Source: WRDS01 sp964492775 (lineage in GTDB: Bacteria > Actinomycetota > Coriobacteriia > Anaerosomatales > PHET01). From it: a DNA stretch of 64,000 nt. Below the pieces are notes generated by a model, which did no database searches, was not told the origin of the DNA, and saw only the letters and a list, made by a program, of their open reading frames with translations. Position numbers and translations under genes: made by a program. The stretch is from contig CAZBLH010000001.1 of the NCBI GenBank assembly GCA_964492775.1, forward strand, positions 71,703 through 135,702. The letters run 5' to 3'. Below, one piece after another: positions 53,605-61,658 of the stretch. Every line of letters starts with the position of its first letter. Within the stretch, counting starts at the first letter, position 1.

Positions 53605-54951
53605 ATGATCCCGCGTTACTCCCGCCCCGAGATGGCCCGCATCTGGTCACTCGAGAACAAGTTCGACGTCTGGCGTGAGATTGAAGTGCTAGCGTGCGAG
53701 GCTCAGGCCGAGCTCGGCGAGATCGGTATCACCCGCGAGGAGGCTGCCCACATCCGGGCCACCGCCGCGTTTGAGGTTGAGCGCATTGATGAGCTTGAGG
53801 CCACGCTCAACCACGACGTGATCGCGTTTCTCACCAACATGGCCGAGCACATTGACGCGGGCATCCCCGAGGGTGAGCCTAAGCCGAGCCGCTGGGTGCA
53901 TTACGGCATGACCTCGTCCGATCTGGGCGACACGGCGCTTTGCTACCAGATGACGCAGGCGATCGACATCATCCTCGCCGACGTCCGCCGCCTGGGCGCC
54001 ATCTGCAAGCGGCGTGCGCTTGAGACCCGCGACGTGCTGTGCGTGGGCCGTACTCACGGCATCCACGCCGAGCCGATGGTGATGGGGATGAAGTTCGGCC
54101 GCTGGGCGTGGGCGCTCAAGCGCGCTGAGTCCCGGCTGATCGCCACGCGCCAGTACTCGTGCGCGTGGGGAGCGATCTCCGGTGCGGTCGGAAGCTACTC
54201 CAACATCGACCCGTACGTTGAAACCTACGTCTGCGAGAAGCTCGGGCTCAAGCCCGACCCGCTCTCCTCGCAGGTGATCGCGCGCGACCGCCACGCGCAC
54301 TTCCTTGCGGTACTCGCCGTCATCGCATCCACGGCGGAGGAGATCGCCACCGAGGTGCGCGCTCTGCAGAAGTCCGACACCCTGGAGGCAGAGGAGCCGT
54401 TCGCTGCGGGCCAGAAAGGTTCCTCGGCGATGCCGCACAAGCGCAACCCCATAACCGCCGAGCGGGTCTGCGGGCTCGCGCGCGTAGTGAAGGCCAACGC
54501 GCAGGTCGGCTTCGATAACGTCGCGTTGTGGCATGAGCGCGACATCTCGCACTCGAGCGCCGAGCGAGTTGTGCTTGCCGATTCGACGATCGCGCTCGAC
54601 TACCTGCTCGGCAAGCTGGAGTGGATCCTCGACGGGCTCGTCATCTACCCCGAGCGCATGCGCGCGAACCTCGAGATGACGCGCGGGTTGATCTACAGCT
54701 CGCGGGTGCTGCTTGCGCTCGTCGACACCGGTATCACGCGCGAGGCCGCGTACGCGATCGTGCAGCGCAACGCGATGGCAGTCTGGGACGACATTCAGCA
54801 GGCACGCCCGGGGGCGACCTACCGCGAGCGGCTTGAGGCCGACGTCGAGTGCCCGCTCAGTCCCGAACAGCTCGACGAGATCTTCGACCCGTGGGCGTTT
54901 CTGGCCCGCACCGACGTGCTCTTCGACAGGCTCGAGGAGTGCGAGTTCTAG
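53605..54951 (+). CDS. purB: Adenylosuccinate lyase
   Basis: 448 residues from an ATG with GAGGAG seven bases upstream (an ATG at 53584 is less well placed). The fumarase/ASL signature GSSAMPHKRNP is complete, with HYGMTSSDLGDTA and GRTHGIHAEPMVMG supplying the other active-site His and Thr residues. It cleaves SAICAR and adenylosuccinate, steps 8 and the last AMP step of purine synthesis. The rest of the purine genes in the window (purC, purS, purQ, purL) begin 6.7 kb downstream. Its last four bases overlap the end of the convergent YdeI-like gene. Confidence 0.96.
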   Translation: MIPRYSRPEMARIWSLENKFDVWREIEVLACEAQAELGEIGITREEAAHIRATAAFEVERIDELEATLNHDVIAFLTNMAEHIDAGIPEGEPKPSRWVHYGMTSSDLGDTALCYQMTQAIDIILADVRRLGAICKRRALETRDVLCVGRTHGIHAEPMVMGMKFGRWAWALKRAESRLIATRQYSCAWGAISGAVGSYSNIDPYVETYVCEKLGLKPDPLSSQVIARDRHAHFLAVLAVIASTAEEIATEVRALQKSDTLEAEEPFAAGQKGSSAMPHKRNPITAERVCGLARVVKANAQVGFDNVALWHERDISHSSAERVVLADSTIALDYLLGKLEWILDGLVIYPERMRANLEMTRGLIYSSRVLLALVDTGITREAAYAIVQRNAMAVWDDIQQARPGATYRERLEADVECPLSPEQLDEIFDPWAFLARTDVLFDRLEECEF

Positions 54952-55379
54952 GGTAAGCGTGAACCGCCGCCGAGGCCGTCGGGCATCGTCGGCGTGTCGT
55001 CGGCATCAAGTGCTTCCCATGAGCCGTTCGCCTTCGCGCGCTCGATCGCCTCGAACCCTGCCGGCGTCATTCGACCCTCGGCGATCAGGCGTTCGACCCG
55101 CTGTCTATTCGAGCGCGCCCAGCCGCTTCTCGGGCGGCGCGGAGTGAGGCTGATGATGTAGCGCTCGTCGTCGAGCTTCATGGCGGTGCTGTCGATCCAC
55201 CCGAAGCTCAGTGCCTCCTCGACTGCATCGTCGTAGGTGAGCGTAGTCTTCGTGCCGCCCTTCTTCGAGACGGCGGCTCGCACTCCCGTCGAGGTAGAGT
55301 GGTTCTCGCTGAGCCACGCGCGTAGCTCAGCGCGGTCCGCGACCTCAAGAAGAGGCCGCTCGGCAGGCTTCGGGCTCAC
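54948..55379 (-). CDS. YdeI/OmpD-associated family protein, short at the C-terminus
   Basis: 143 residues from a GTG. RAELRAWLSENHSTSTGVRAAVSKKG, LTYDDAVEEALSFGWIDSTAMKLDDERYIISLTPRRPRSGWARSNRQRVERLIAEGRMTPAGFEAI and NGSWEALDADDTPTMPDGL match the family. Full-length members continue about 45 residues with an ETRxxRI tail after the PDxL segment, which is missing here; the gene ends within the last bases of purB. It looks truncated at the purB junction. Function unknown (bacteriocin-resistance phenotype in Salmonella is the only known lead). Confidence 0.75.
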   Translation of the reverse strand: MSPKPAERPLLEVADRAELRAWLSENHSTSTGVRAAVSKKGGTKTTLTYDDAVEEALSFGWIDSTAMKLDDERYIISLTPRRPRSGWARSNRQRVERLIAEGRMTPAGFEAIERAKANGSWEALDADDTPTMPDGLGGGSRLP

Positions 55380-55610
55380 TCGGCAACCTCGCCTTCCAGA
55401 CTGACTGAGAGCACTCGACCATGGCGACTCGCGCTCATTGCACTTCGGCGCACGTGTTCGAGCCGACTGCGGTCATTCGACACGTACGCATTGTAGCGAG
55501 AACGCGCGGACCAGCCTCGAAACGGTATGCTGTTGCGTCGAACGACAATATGGGCTCGCATGGACACCAGAGTGGCGCCCTGATGCGCGCCGGACCAAAG
55601 GAGACGGATC

Positions 55611-55892
55611 ATGGCAACTGCAGCCGCCAGGCACATCTTGGTTGCGACCGAGGAAGAGGCGCTCGAACTCAAGAACAAGATCGCTGCAGGCGCTGATTTC
55701 GCGCAGATGGCGCGCGAGCATTCGCAGTGCCCGTCGGGCGCCCGCGGCGGCGACCTTGGCATCTTCTCGCCCGGACAGATGGTCAAGGAGTTCAACGACG
55801 TCTGCTTCACCGGCGAAGTCGGCGTGGTTCACGGCCCCGTGCAGACGCAGTTCGGGTACCACCTCATCGAGATCACTGACCGCCAGGACTGA
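55611..55892 (+). CDS. Parvulin-type peptidyl-prolyl isomerase
   Basis: 93 residues, a single PpiC domain: ARHILVATEEEALELKNKIAAGADFAQMAREHSQCPSGARGGDLGIFSPGQMVKEF, then FGYHLIEITDR. All core parvulin landmarks are present, and there is no signal peptide, so this is a small cytoplasmic isomerase like E. coli PpiC. GGAG precedes the ATG. The downstream MFS gene lies in the same reading frame after the TGA. Confidence 0.93.
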   Translation: MATAAARHILVATEEEALELKNKIAAGADFAQMAREHSQCPSGARGGDLGIFSPGQMVKEFNDVCFTGEVGVVHGPVQTQFGYHLIEITDRQD

Positions 55893-55919
55893 TCTGGCGG
55901 TGCAGGGAGAGTCGGCCTC

Positions 55920-57155
55920 ACGGAACGCCTCGTAGACACCGATCACGCAGCTCGCCGGGACCTCGTCCCGTTCCTATCGCTTGAAGCCGCGACGCTCATC
56001 GCCGCAGTCGGCAATGGCGTCGCGGCGATTGCGCTGCCTTGGCTAACGCTGCGACTCACCGACGACCCGGCCGCCGCCGGAGTCGTCGTCGCCGTTGCTG
56101 CGGTACCGACGCTGATCGCCTCGCTTGCGAGCGGTGTGATCATCGACCGGCTCGGCCGGCAGCGCACGAGTGTCGGCTCCGACGTTTTCTCGGCGATCTC
56201 GGCGGCGATGATCCCCGTCTTCGCGCTTGCGGGTGTGCTCACCTACCCGCTTGTCGTGGTGGCGTCGGTCATCGGCTCCGTGTTCGACCCGGTCGGCGTG
56301 ACCGCTCGCGAGGCGATGCTGCCCGATGTCGCGAAGCAGGCGCACCTGCCGCTCGAGCGCGTCAACGGGGTGCACGAGGCCATCTGGGGGCTGGGTTGGC
56401 TCATCGGCCCAGGCATGGCGGGCGTGCTTATCGCCGCCATCGGGGCTGAACTCTCCTTCTGGGCGATGTTCGGCGGTTTCGTAGCATCGGCGCTCCTTGT
56501 CGGGCTCGGTGTGATGCGCACGCCGCCGCCGGTCGTGCACGTGAAGCAGCACTGGATCAGGGATGCGCTTGACGGCGCCAGGATCGTCATCCGCGACCCG
56601 GCGATCAGATCGACGACGGTGCTCTCCACCATCGTGTTCGCAATCAGCTACTCGGTTCTCGCCGTCGTGCTGCCCGTCATCTACGAGCGGCTCGACAAGC
56701 CCCGGGAGCTCGGCGTCCTGCTCATGGTCTTTTCGGCGGGCGGGGTGATTGGCGCCCTGCTGTACAGCGCCTTCGGAACGCGCATGCCGCGCCGGGTGCT
56801 CTTCGTCGCCGGGATGATCGTGACCGCGGTACTGATCGGCGTGCTGGCGCTGGACCCCGCATACTGGGTGCTCCTCGTCGCGATGGCGATCGGCGGGGCC
56901 CTGAACGGACCGGTCGCCCCCATCGCCAACGTGGTCTTGCAGGAGCGCGTGGCCGAACAGGCCAGAGGGCGTGCCCTGTCGATGGTGTTCGCCTTCGCGT
57001 ACGCGCTGTACCCGGTGGGCTACGTAGCATCGGGCTTCCTGATCAATGCAACGAGTATCACCTTCACGCTCGTGGCTGCAGCGGTGATTACAGGTCTCGC
57101 GGCGCTCTGGTCGCTGTTTACGCCAGCCCTTCGGAACCTGGACGCCCCGTCCTAG
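55920..57155 (+). CDS. MFS transporter, apparent ACG start
   Basis: About 411 residues if read from ACG 55920. The reading frame upstream of the first conventional start (GTG 56136) plainly encodes TM1 and TM2 of an MFS carrier: VPFLSLEAATLIAAVGNG, AIALPWLTLRLTDDPAAAGV and IASLASGVIIDRLGRQR, the last being motif A. Between the parvulin TGA (55890) and 56136 there is no ATG, GTG or TTG in frame. AGGGAGAG (55904-55911) lies eight bases before ACG GAA CGC. A true ACG start, or an ATG changed to ACG, fits best. The rest has 12-segment MFS architecture with no frameshift. Substrate unknown. Confidence 0.75.
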   Translation, partial: TERLVDTDHAARRDLVPFLSLEAATLIAAVGNGVAAIALPWLTLRLTDDPAAAGVVVAVAAVPTLIASLASGVIIDRLGRQRTSVGSDVFSAISAAMIPVFALAGVLTYPLVVVASVIGSVFDPVGVTAREAMLPDVAKQAHLPLERVNGVHEAIWGLGWLIGPGMAGVLIAAIGAELSFWAMFGGFVASALLVGLGVMRTPPPVVHVKQHWIRDALDGARIVIRDPAIRSTTVLSTIVFAISYSVLAVVLPVIYERLDKPRELGVLLMVFSAGGVIGALLYSAFGTRMPRRVLFVAGMIVTAVLIGVLALDPAYWVLLVAMAIGGALNGPVAPIANVVLQERVAEQARGRALSMVFAFAYALYPVGYVASGFLINATSITFTLVAAAVITGLAALWSLFTPALRNLDAPS

Positions 57156-57298
57156 TCCAGGTCGGTGAGGCGAAGCAACCGCTTCTCGGCGTCACCGCCG
57201 AGGAACTGCAGAAGGCGCTCGCCATCCTCGGCCACCTCCGCGCGCTGGCTCTTCGAAGTTGCCGAGAGCAGCCTGACGATCAGGGTCTTGGCGGGGCA
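57152..57298 (-). pseudogene. Possible C-terminal remnant of a degraded minus-strand gene
   Basis: A 48-codon open frame ends in TAG at 57152 and contains no usable start. It encodes a helical, charge-balanced sequence (KTLIVRLLSATSKSQRAEV, then ERLLQFLGGDAEKRLLRLTD) with the GC-rich third positions typical of real genes here. Upstream the frame is closed by TGA, and neighbouring frames continue only as shadow. It may be the tail of a frameshifted gene. Nothing further is recognisable in 57299-57536, which completes the 381-base gap before the next gene. Confidence 0.3.
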
Positions 57299-57536
57299 TC
57301 AGGCGCCTGCCGAGCGCCGGGTCGAGGAAGCGGGACCTGTCGCGCTCCGCTCGGTCATTCGCCCTGTGCACGCCGCAGCTCATGGAGTGATTGTTCCCCG
57401 AGCCCAGCGCACGCGCGTCTGACATTACTAGCATGGTCATCGCAGCTCGTGCCTGCTGCAGTGCCGAGCATTCGAGTATCGTTGTGGCAGAAGCTGCCAG
57501 AAGATACCCCGCACGATCCCGTAGGAGCGAAGTGAC

Positions 57537-57992
57537 GTGGCGCGCTGCTCGTACCACCCCGACGTCGAGACGGAGATGTCCTGCGCCGAGTGCGGCCGGC
57601 CCATCTGTCCCAAAGAGATGGTCCTCACGCCGGTCGGCTACAAGTGTCCCGAGCACGCTCGGCCGAAGCGAAGCCAGTACGTGCTCGTTAAGCCGCGGCA
57701 GTTGCTGTTCGCGTCGCTCGCCGGATTTGGCGCTGGTGTCGGGGGAGGCATTCTCGTCGGGCTGATCGGGTGGGGTGGGTTCCTTCTCGGCATCCTGTGG
57801 GGCTCACTCACAAGCGAGGCCGTGCGCCGAGCCTCCGGCGGCCATCGTGGCGGCACCGTCGGTGCGGTGGCGGCAGTTGCTCTCGTGCTGGGCTGGCTCG
57901 TGGGTAACCTCACCGGTGGCGTGAGCATCGTGACGGTCATCATCGCCGTAGTGATCGCGCTCGTTCAGCTCGCGGTGATCGGCACGCGCTGA
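57537..57992 (+). CDS. B-box-like zinc-binding membrane protein
   Basis: 151 residues from a GTG. The N-terminal 40 residues form a Cys/His zinc-binding module: CSYHPDVETEMSCAECGRPIC, then VGYKCPEHARP, as in bacterial B-box-type zinc fingers. Three membrane segments follow, Gly-rich at first (LLFASLAGFGAGVGGGILVGLIGWGGFLLGILWG), then AAVALVLGWLVGNLTGG and SIVTVIIAVVIALVQLAVIG. Similar proteins sit near rhomboid proteases in actinobacteria, but no rhomboid is here. Function unknown. Confidence 0.7.
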   Translation: MARCSYHPDVETEMSCAECGRPICPKEMVLTPVGYKCPEHARPKRSQYVLVKPRQLLFASLAGFGAGVGGGILVGLIGWGGFLLGILWGSLTSEAVRRASGGHRGGTVGAVAAVALVLGWLVGNLTGGVSIVTVIIAVVIALVQLAVIGTR

Positions 57993-58084
57993 GCCGCCGC
58001 CGGGCTGCCTCGGAGGCGCCCTGAGGCGCGTGGCAAGGTATCATACTCTGAGAGAGGGATCGTTCTTCGACGGAAGGAGTCCCC

Positions 58085-58477
58085 ATGCTCAAGGAGTTCA
58101 AGGAGTTCGCGCTCAGAGGTAGCGTTCTGGACCTGGCGGTCGGTGTTGTGATCGGCGCGGCATTCGGTGCGATCGTCACCTCGTTCGTCAACGATCTCGT
58201 CAATCCGCTCATCGGCGTGTTGATCGGCGACACGAACCTTGCGGACAAGACCGTTTCACTTGGCGGCCAGGCGGTTCTGAACTACGGGTCGTTCTTGAAC
58301 GCGGTCATCAACTTCCTGGTTGTCGCGTTCGCGCTGTTCCTTATCGTCAAGGTGATCAACCGCTTCCGCAGGGCGGAGGACCCGGTCACTCGGCCATGCC
58401 CGTTCTGCGAGACCGAGATCTCCAAGTCCGCGACGAAGTGCCCGGCATGCACTTCAGAGCTCACCGCGGAGGCGTAG
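58085..58477 (+). CDS. mscL: Large-conductance mechanosensitive channel MscL with C-terminal zinc ribbon
   Basis: 130 residues. LKEFKEFALRGSVLDLAVGVVIGAAFGAIVTSFVNDLVNPLIGVLIG is the MscL N-terminal helix and TM1, and NAVINFLVVAFALFLIVKVINR is TM2. The usual cytoplasmic helix is replaced by a zinc ribbon, CPFCETEISKSATKCPACTSEL (two CxxC pairs). It opens under extreme membrane tension to release solutes. AAGGAG lies five bases before the ATG. Confidence 0.95.
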   Translation: MLKEFKEFALRGSVLDLAVGVVIGAAFGAIVTSFVNDLVNPLIGVLIGDTNLADKTVSLGGQAVLNYGSFLNAVINFLVVAFALFLIVKVINRFRRAEDPVTRPCPFCETEISKSATKCPACTSELTAEA

Positions 58478-58604
58478 GTAGCCTCCGAGCGTCTGGAGAT
58501 TCGGTGGAAAGCGCCCGCCGCGTGTAGGGTAGGCGCAGACTTCGCTTCGGCTCGGACAGCGCCGAGCATGTGCGGCACGGACTCGATCTCCGGAAGGCAG
58601 GCCG

Positions 58605-59315
58605 ATGGTAGCCGAGGCAAAACGAATACTGCTGGTCGAAGACGAGAAGGCAATCCGCGATGTCGTCTCCGCCTACCTCGAGCGTGAAGGGTACTGGGTC
58701 ACGCCTGCGGCGGACGGGCAGATGGCGCTCGACCAGTTCGGCAAGAACCGGTTCGACCTTGTGGTGCTGGATCTGATGCTGCCCAAGGTCTCAGGCGAGG
58801 ATGTCTGCCGAGCGATTCGCGACTCCTCTGACGTGCCGATCATCATGCTGACGGCCAAAGGCGAGCTTGAGGACCGGGTCGCAGGGCTCGAACTCGGAGC
58901 CGACGATTACCTCGTCAAGCCGTTCTCTCCTCGCGAGCTGGTTGCCCGCGTCCGTGCGCTGCTGCGCCGGGCCCGCGTCGGCAACGAACCGCAGAGGGAC
59001 CGGCTCATCTACGGGCCTCTGGAGATCGACAACGCCGGTCACAAGGCCTTCCTCGACGGCCGGGAGCTGGACCTTACCGCGAGCGAGTTCAAGCTGCTTG
59101 TCACGCTCGCTCGCTATCCGGGGCGCGTCTACTCGCGGATGGAACTCGTTGAGAAGGTGCTCGGCTATGACTTCGAAGGCTACGAGCGCACGGTGGACAG
59201 CCACGTGAAGAACCTCCGGGCCAAGCTGGGCGACGATCCGCGTTCGCCGACGTTCATCTGGACCGTTCACGGCGTCGGGTACCGTTTCGAGGCGCCGAGG
59301 TCGGATGGCGACTGA
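58605..59315 (+). CDS. OmpR/PhoB-family response regulator
   Basis: 236 residues. The receiver has acidic E12/D13, phosphoacceptor D56 (VVLDLMLPK), T83 (MLTAK) and K105 (YLVKPF). The C-terminal winged helix (about 132-230) ends FIWTVHGVGYRFE, standard for the family. The 3' end overlaps the kinase gene by 11 bases, so the pair is translationally coupled. The target genes are not evident. Confidence 0.95.
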   Translation: MVAEAKRILLVEDEKAIRDVVSAYLEREGYWVTPAADGQMALDQFGKNRFDLVVLDLMLPKVSGEDVCRAIRDSSDVPIIMLTAKGELEDRVAGLELGADDYLVKPFSPRELVARVRALLRRARVGNEPQRDRLIYGPLEIDNAGHKAFLDGRELDLTASEFKLLVTLARYPGRVYSRMELVEKVLGYDFEGYERTVDSHVKNLRAKLGDDPRSPTFIWTVHGVGYRFEAPRSDGD

Positions 59316-60750
59316 CACCGAGTACTTCGACGTGCCCTCGGACGAGCGTCCGCGCGGTACGTTCAGCCGCAGGCTCGCGTTCGCGTTCGCGACTGTGGCC
59401 GCGGTCACCGCGCTTCTGGCGACGGTGCTTCTCTCGGTTGTCTGGAACTACCAATTCGATCAGTACGTCCGTGGCAATCTGCAGCCGGTGAGCGACGCTG
59501 TGGCGCAGCTCGCTGCTGAGGGCTACGAGGTTTGGGGCGGCTGGACAATCCAAGCGCTCTCGGTCCTTCCGCAGATGAGCACCACACGCGGCCTCTCCGT
59601 CCAGGTCTTCGACGAGTCGGGCAATCTGATCTATGACGACTCGGACGCGCAGTCGGCGGAGGACCCAGACGGCCAGACAGCCGGAGCCGCAGCCGACCCG
59701 CAAGGCCCTGCTGTGACCGCGCCTGTGGTGGTGGGCGGGCAGGTGGTCGGGACCGTACGTGTCTGGGCACACGGCACCGGCGCTGTGCTCACCGAGCGAG
59801 ACGTGCAGTTCCGGCAAGGCTCCTTCACCGCTGTGGCGCTGGCCGCCATCGTCGCTATCGTGTTCGCGTCGATCGCCGGCGTCTGGTACGCACGGCGTCT
59901 GGTCCGGCCGATCGCGTCGATCACTGCGGCGGCTCGCTCGCTCCGTCAAGGCGACAGGGAGGCTCGCACCGCGCTCCGCGGCGACGACGAGATCTCCGTG
60001 CTTGGCGCGACCTTCGACGAGATGGCCGACGCTATCGAAGCCGACCGCCAGCTTGAGCGGAGGCTCACAGCCGACGTCGCCCACGAGCTACGCACTCCGC
60101 TCCAGGCGATCCAGGCGACGGTCGAGGCCATGCAGGACAACGTTCTGCCGGCCGACGCAGAACATCTCGGCATTGTGCGCAACGAGACGATGCGTTTGGG
60201 GCGGCTCGCCGATGCGATTCTCGAGCTCACCCGGTTGGAGCGCGGCTCACTGCCCTTCACGATGCAAGAGATCGATGCTGCCGACCCGGTCCGTGCAGCA
60301 GTCGACGCGAGTGGCGCGCTGATCGAGTCCCGGGACCTGGCGTTCTCGATCGACATCACGGAGGGACTCACCATCCTCGGCGACACCGACCGGCTGCAGC
60401 AGGCGGTGGGGAACCTCATCTCAAACGCGGCGCGCTACACGCCTGCGGGCGGTCAGGTGCGTGTGAGTGTCGTCCCGAACGGCTCGGGCGTGGAGATCGC
60501 GGTCGAGGACACCGGCTGCGGAATCGCCGAGGACGACCTGCCGCACGTGTTTAGCCGCTTCTGGCGCGCGGACAGCGCGCGCACGTCCGCCACGGGAGGC
60601 TTGGGGATCGGCCTCGCCGTCACGAAGGAGATCGTGGAGCGTCACCGGGGCACGATCGGCGTTCGGTCGGTGTGCGGCGAGGGCACGCGTTTTTCGATTC
60701 GCCTGCCGAGAGCCCCCAAGCCCACGGCAAAGGGCAACGGTCGTACCTGA
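59305..60750 (+). CDS. Sensor histidine kinase
   Basis: 481 residues: TM1 (about 18-40), an extracytoplasmic sensor of about 130 residues with an acidic middle (YDDSDAQSAEDPDGQ), TM2 (about 173-195), HAMP (ARRLVRPIASITAAARSLRQGDREAR), HisKA with H260 (ADVAHELRTPLQAI), then the ATPase domain with N-box NLISNAARYTPAGG, DTGCGI, and GGLGIGLAV. All catalytic boxes are intact. It phosphorylates the regulator encoded just upstream. The signal is unknown; the extracytoplasmic domain suggests an envelope or external cue. Confidence 0.95.
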   Translation: MATDTEYFDVPSDERPRGTFSRRLAFAFATVAAVTALLATVLLSVVWNYQFDQYVRGNLQPVSDAVAQLAAEGYEVWGGWTIQALSVLPQMSTTRGLSVQVFDESGNLIYDDSDAQSAEDPDGQTAGAAADPQGPAVTAPVVVGGQVVGTVRVWAHGTGAVLTERDVQFRQGSFTAVALAAIVAIVFASIAGVWYARRLVRPIASITAAARSLRQGDREARTALRGDDEISVLGATFDEMADAIEADRQLERRLTADVAHELRTPLQAIQATVEAMQDNVLPADAEHLGIVRNETMRLGRLADAILELTRLERGSLPFTMQEIDAADPVRAAVDASGALIESRDLAFSIDITEGLTILGDTDRLQQAVGNLISNAARYTPAGGQVRVSVVPNGSGVEIAVEDTGCGIAEDDLPHVFSRFWRADSARTSATGGLGIGLAVTKEIVERHRGTIGVRSVCGEGTRFSIRLPRAPKPTAKGNGRT

Positions 60751-60804
60751 CGCACCGCTCGCCGTGGCGCACCGAGCGGACTCCGCGCCATGCAGGCTCC
60801 GCGG

Positions 60805-61251
60805 TCAATCACCCAGTCCGGGTACCTGCGGGAGTGGTTTGGCGTAGCAGCCCGTGACGCGCACGCGCTCGGCATCCGCCTGCCCCGGGTAGGACTCGCG
60901 GACGGGACCCGTGAACCAGACCTCGACGATGTCGCCGACCTGCAACTCGCTTGGTTCGATGCGCTCATAGTCACCCGACCCCGCGGTTCGTTCTACGATT
61001 GCGTCGGAGGCGATGCCGACCTGGGCAGCGACGAGGTCGGTGGAGTCTCCGACGTCAGGGTCGTCGGTCCACACGACGAGCATGTGAGCCGCCTTTGCGT
61101 TCTCGGCAAGGTCGAGCGAGGTGATGACTCCGCGTACAGCAGGCTCGGTGCGCGCCACACCGCCGGAAGTGTTGCAGCCGCCGAGGACGATGCTCATCGC
61201 AAGAACGAGCACAGCGGTCAGCGTCTGGACAAGCGCTTGTGTCCGTCCCAA
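60805..61251 (-). CDS. DUF3221-like lipoprotein
   Basis: 148 residues from a TTG with GGAGGG five bases upstream. The signal peptide ends in lipobox LGGC (Cys26). The mature part is a small beta-rich domain: VRGVITSLDL, HMLVVWTDDP, RIEPSELQVGDIVEVWFTGPVRESYPGQADAERVRVTG. The WFTGPVRESYPxQA segment is characteristic of DUF3221-type proteins. Function unknown. It is convergent with the kinase gene and divergent from the next small gene. Confidence 0.75.
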   Translation of the reverse strand: MGRTQALVQTLTAVLVLAMSIVLGGCNTSGGVARTEPAVRGVITSLDLAENAKAAHMLVVWTDDPDVGDSTDLVAAQVGIASDAIVERTAGSGDYERIEPSELQVGDIVEVWFTGPVRESYPGQADAERVRVTGCYAKPLPQVPGLGD

Positions 61252-61339
61252 TGCCGCCCTCCACTTCGGGTAAGGTAATCAGCAGATGCCCTGTCCATTA
61301 GACGCTTCAAATGCGCCGTTTGGCGAGAAGAGGACAGCC

Positions 61340-61549
61340 ATGTTCACGGTATTCCCCGGGACGAACCTGAGAATCGTCGCAGTGGCCGGCCTGATCACGC
61401 TCATCGTTCTGATGCTGCAGATGCTCATCGGCTATCGCAAGATCAAGTTCCAGGGTCGCACCCACCTCAAGGTCCACAAGACCGTTGGGTGGATCATCCT
61501 GACCGTCGGCCTCATTCACGCCGCTCTGGCATTCTTACTATTCCGCTAG
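61340..61549 (+). CDS. Small two-TM membrane protein
   Basis: 69 residues from an ATG with AGAGG six bases upstream (the frame to 61286 is unsupported). Two membrane segments (IVAVAGLITLIVLMLQMLIG and VGWIILTVGLIHAALAFLLF) flank a basic loop YRKIKFQGRTHLKVHK. The two His residues (in LKVHK and LIHA) recall a cytochrome-b561 or ferric-reductase-like half, but it is too short for a firm assignment. Function unknown. Confidence 0.6.
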   Translation: MFTVFPGTNLRIVAVAGLITLIVLMLQMLIGYRKIKFQGRTHLKVHKTVGWIILTVGLIHAALAFLLFR

Positions 61550-61658
61550 GCCGACTGCGGAGCGCGGAGCAGCGCGTACCGCTACAATATCGACGTACCA
61601 CGGATCACCGGGCGATGCAGGGCATGACCGCAGCCGCCCTCCACGAGAAGGAGTCCCG

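Noticed and set aside
53689..54552. A 287-residue minus-strand ORF
   Set aside because: Antisense shadow of purB.
55611..57155. Parvulin-MFS fusion by TGA readthrough
   Set aside because: The frames match, but a parvulin ending normally at ITDRQD and a ribosome site before ACG make two separate proteins more likely.
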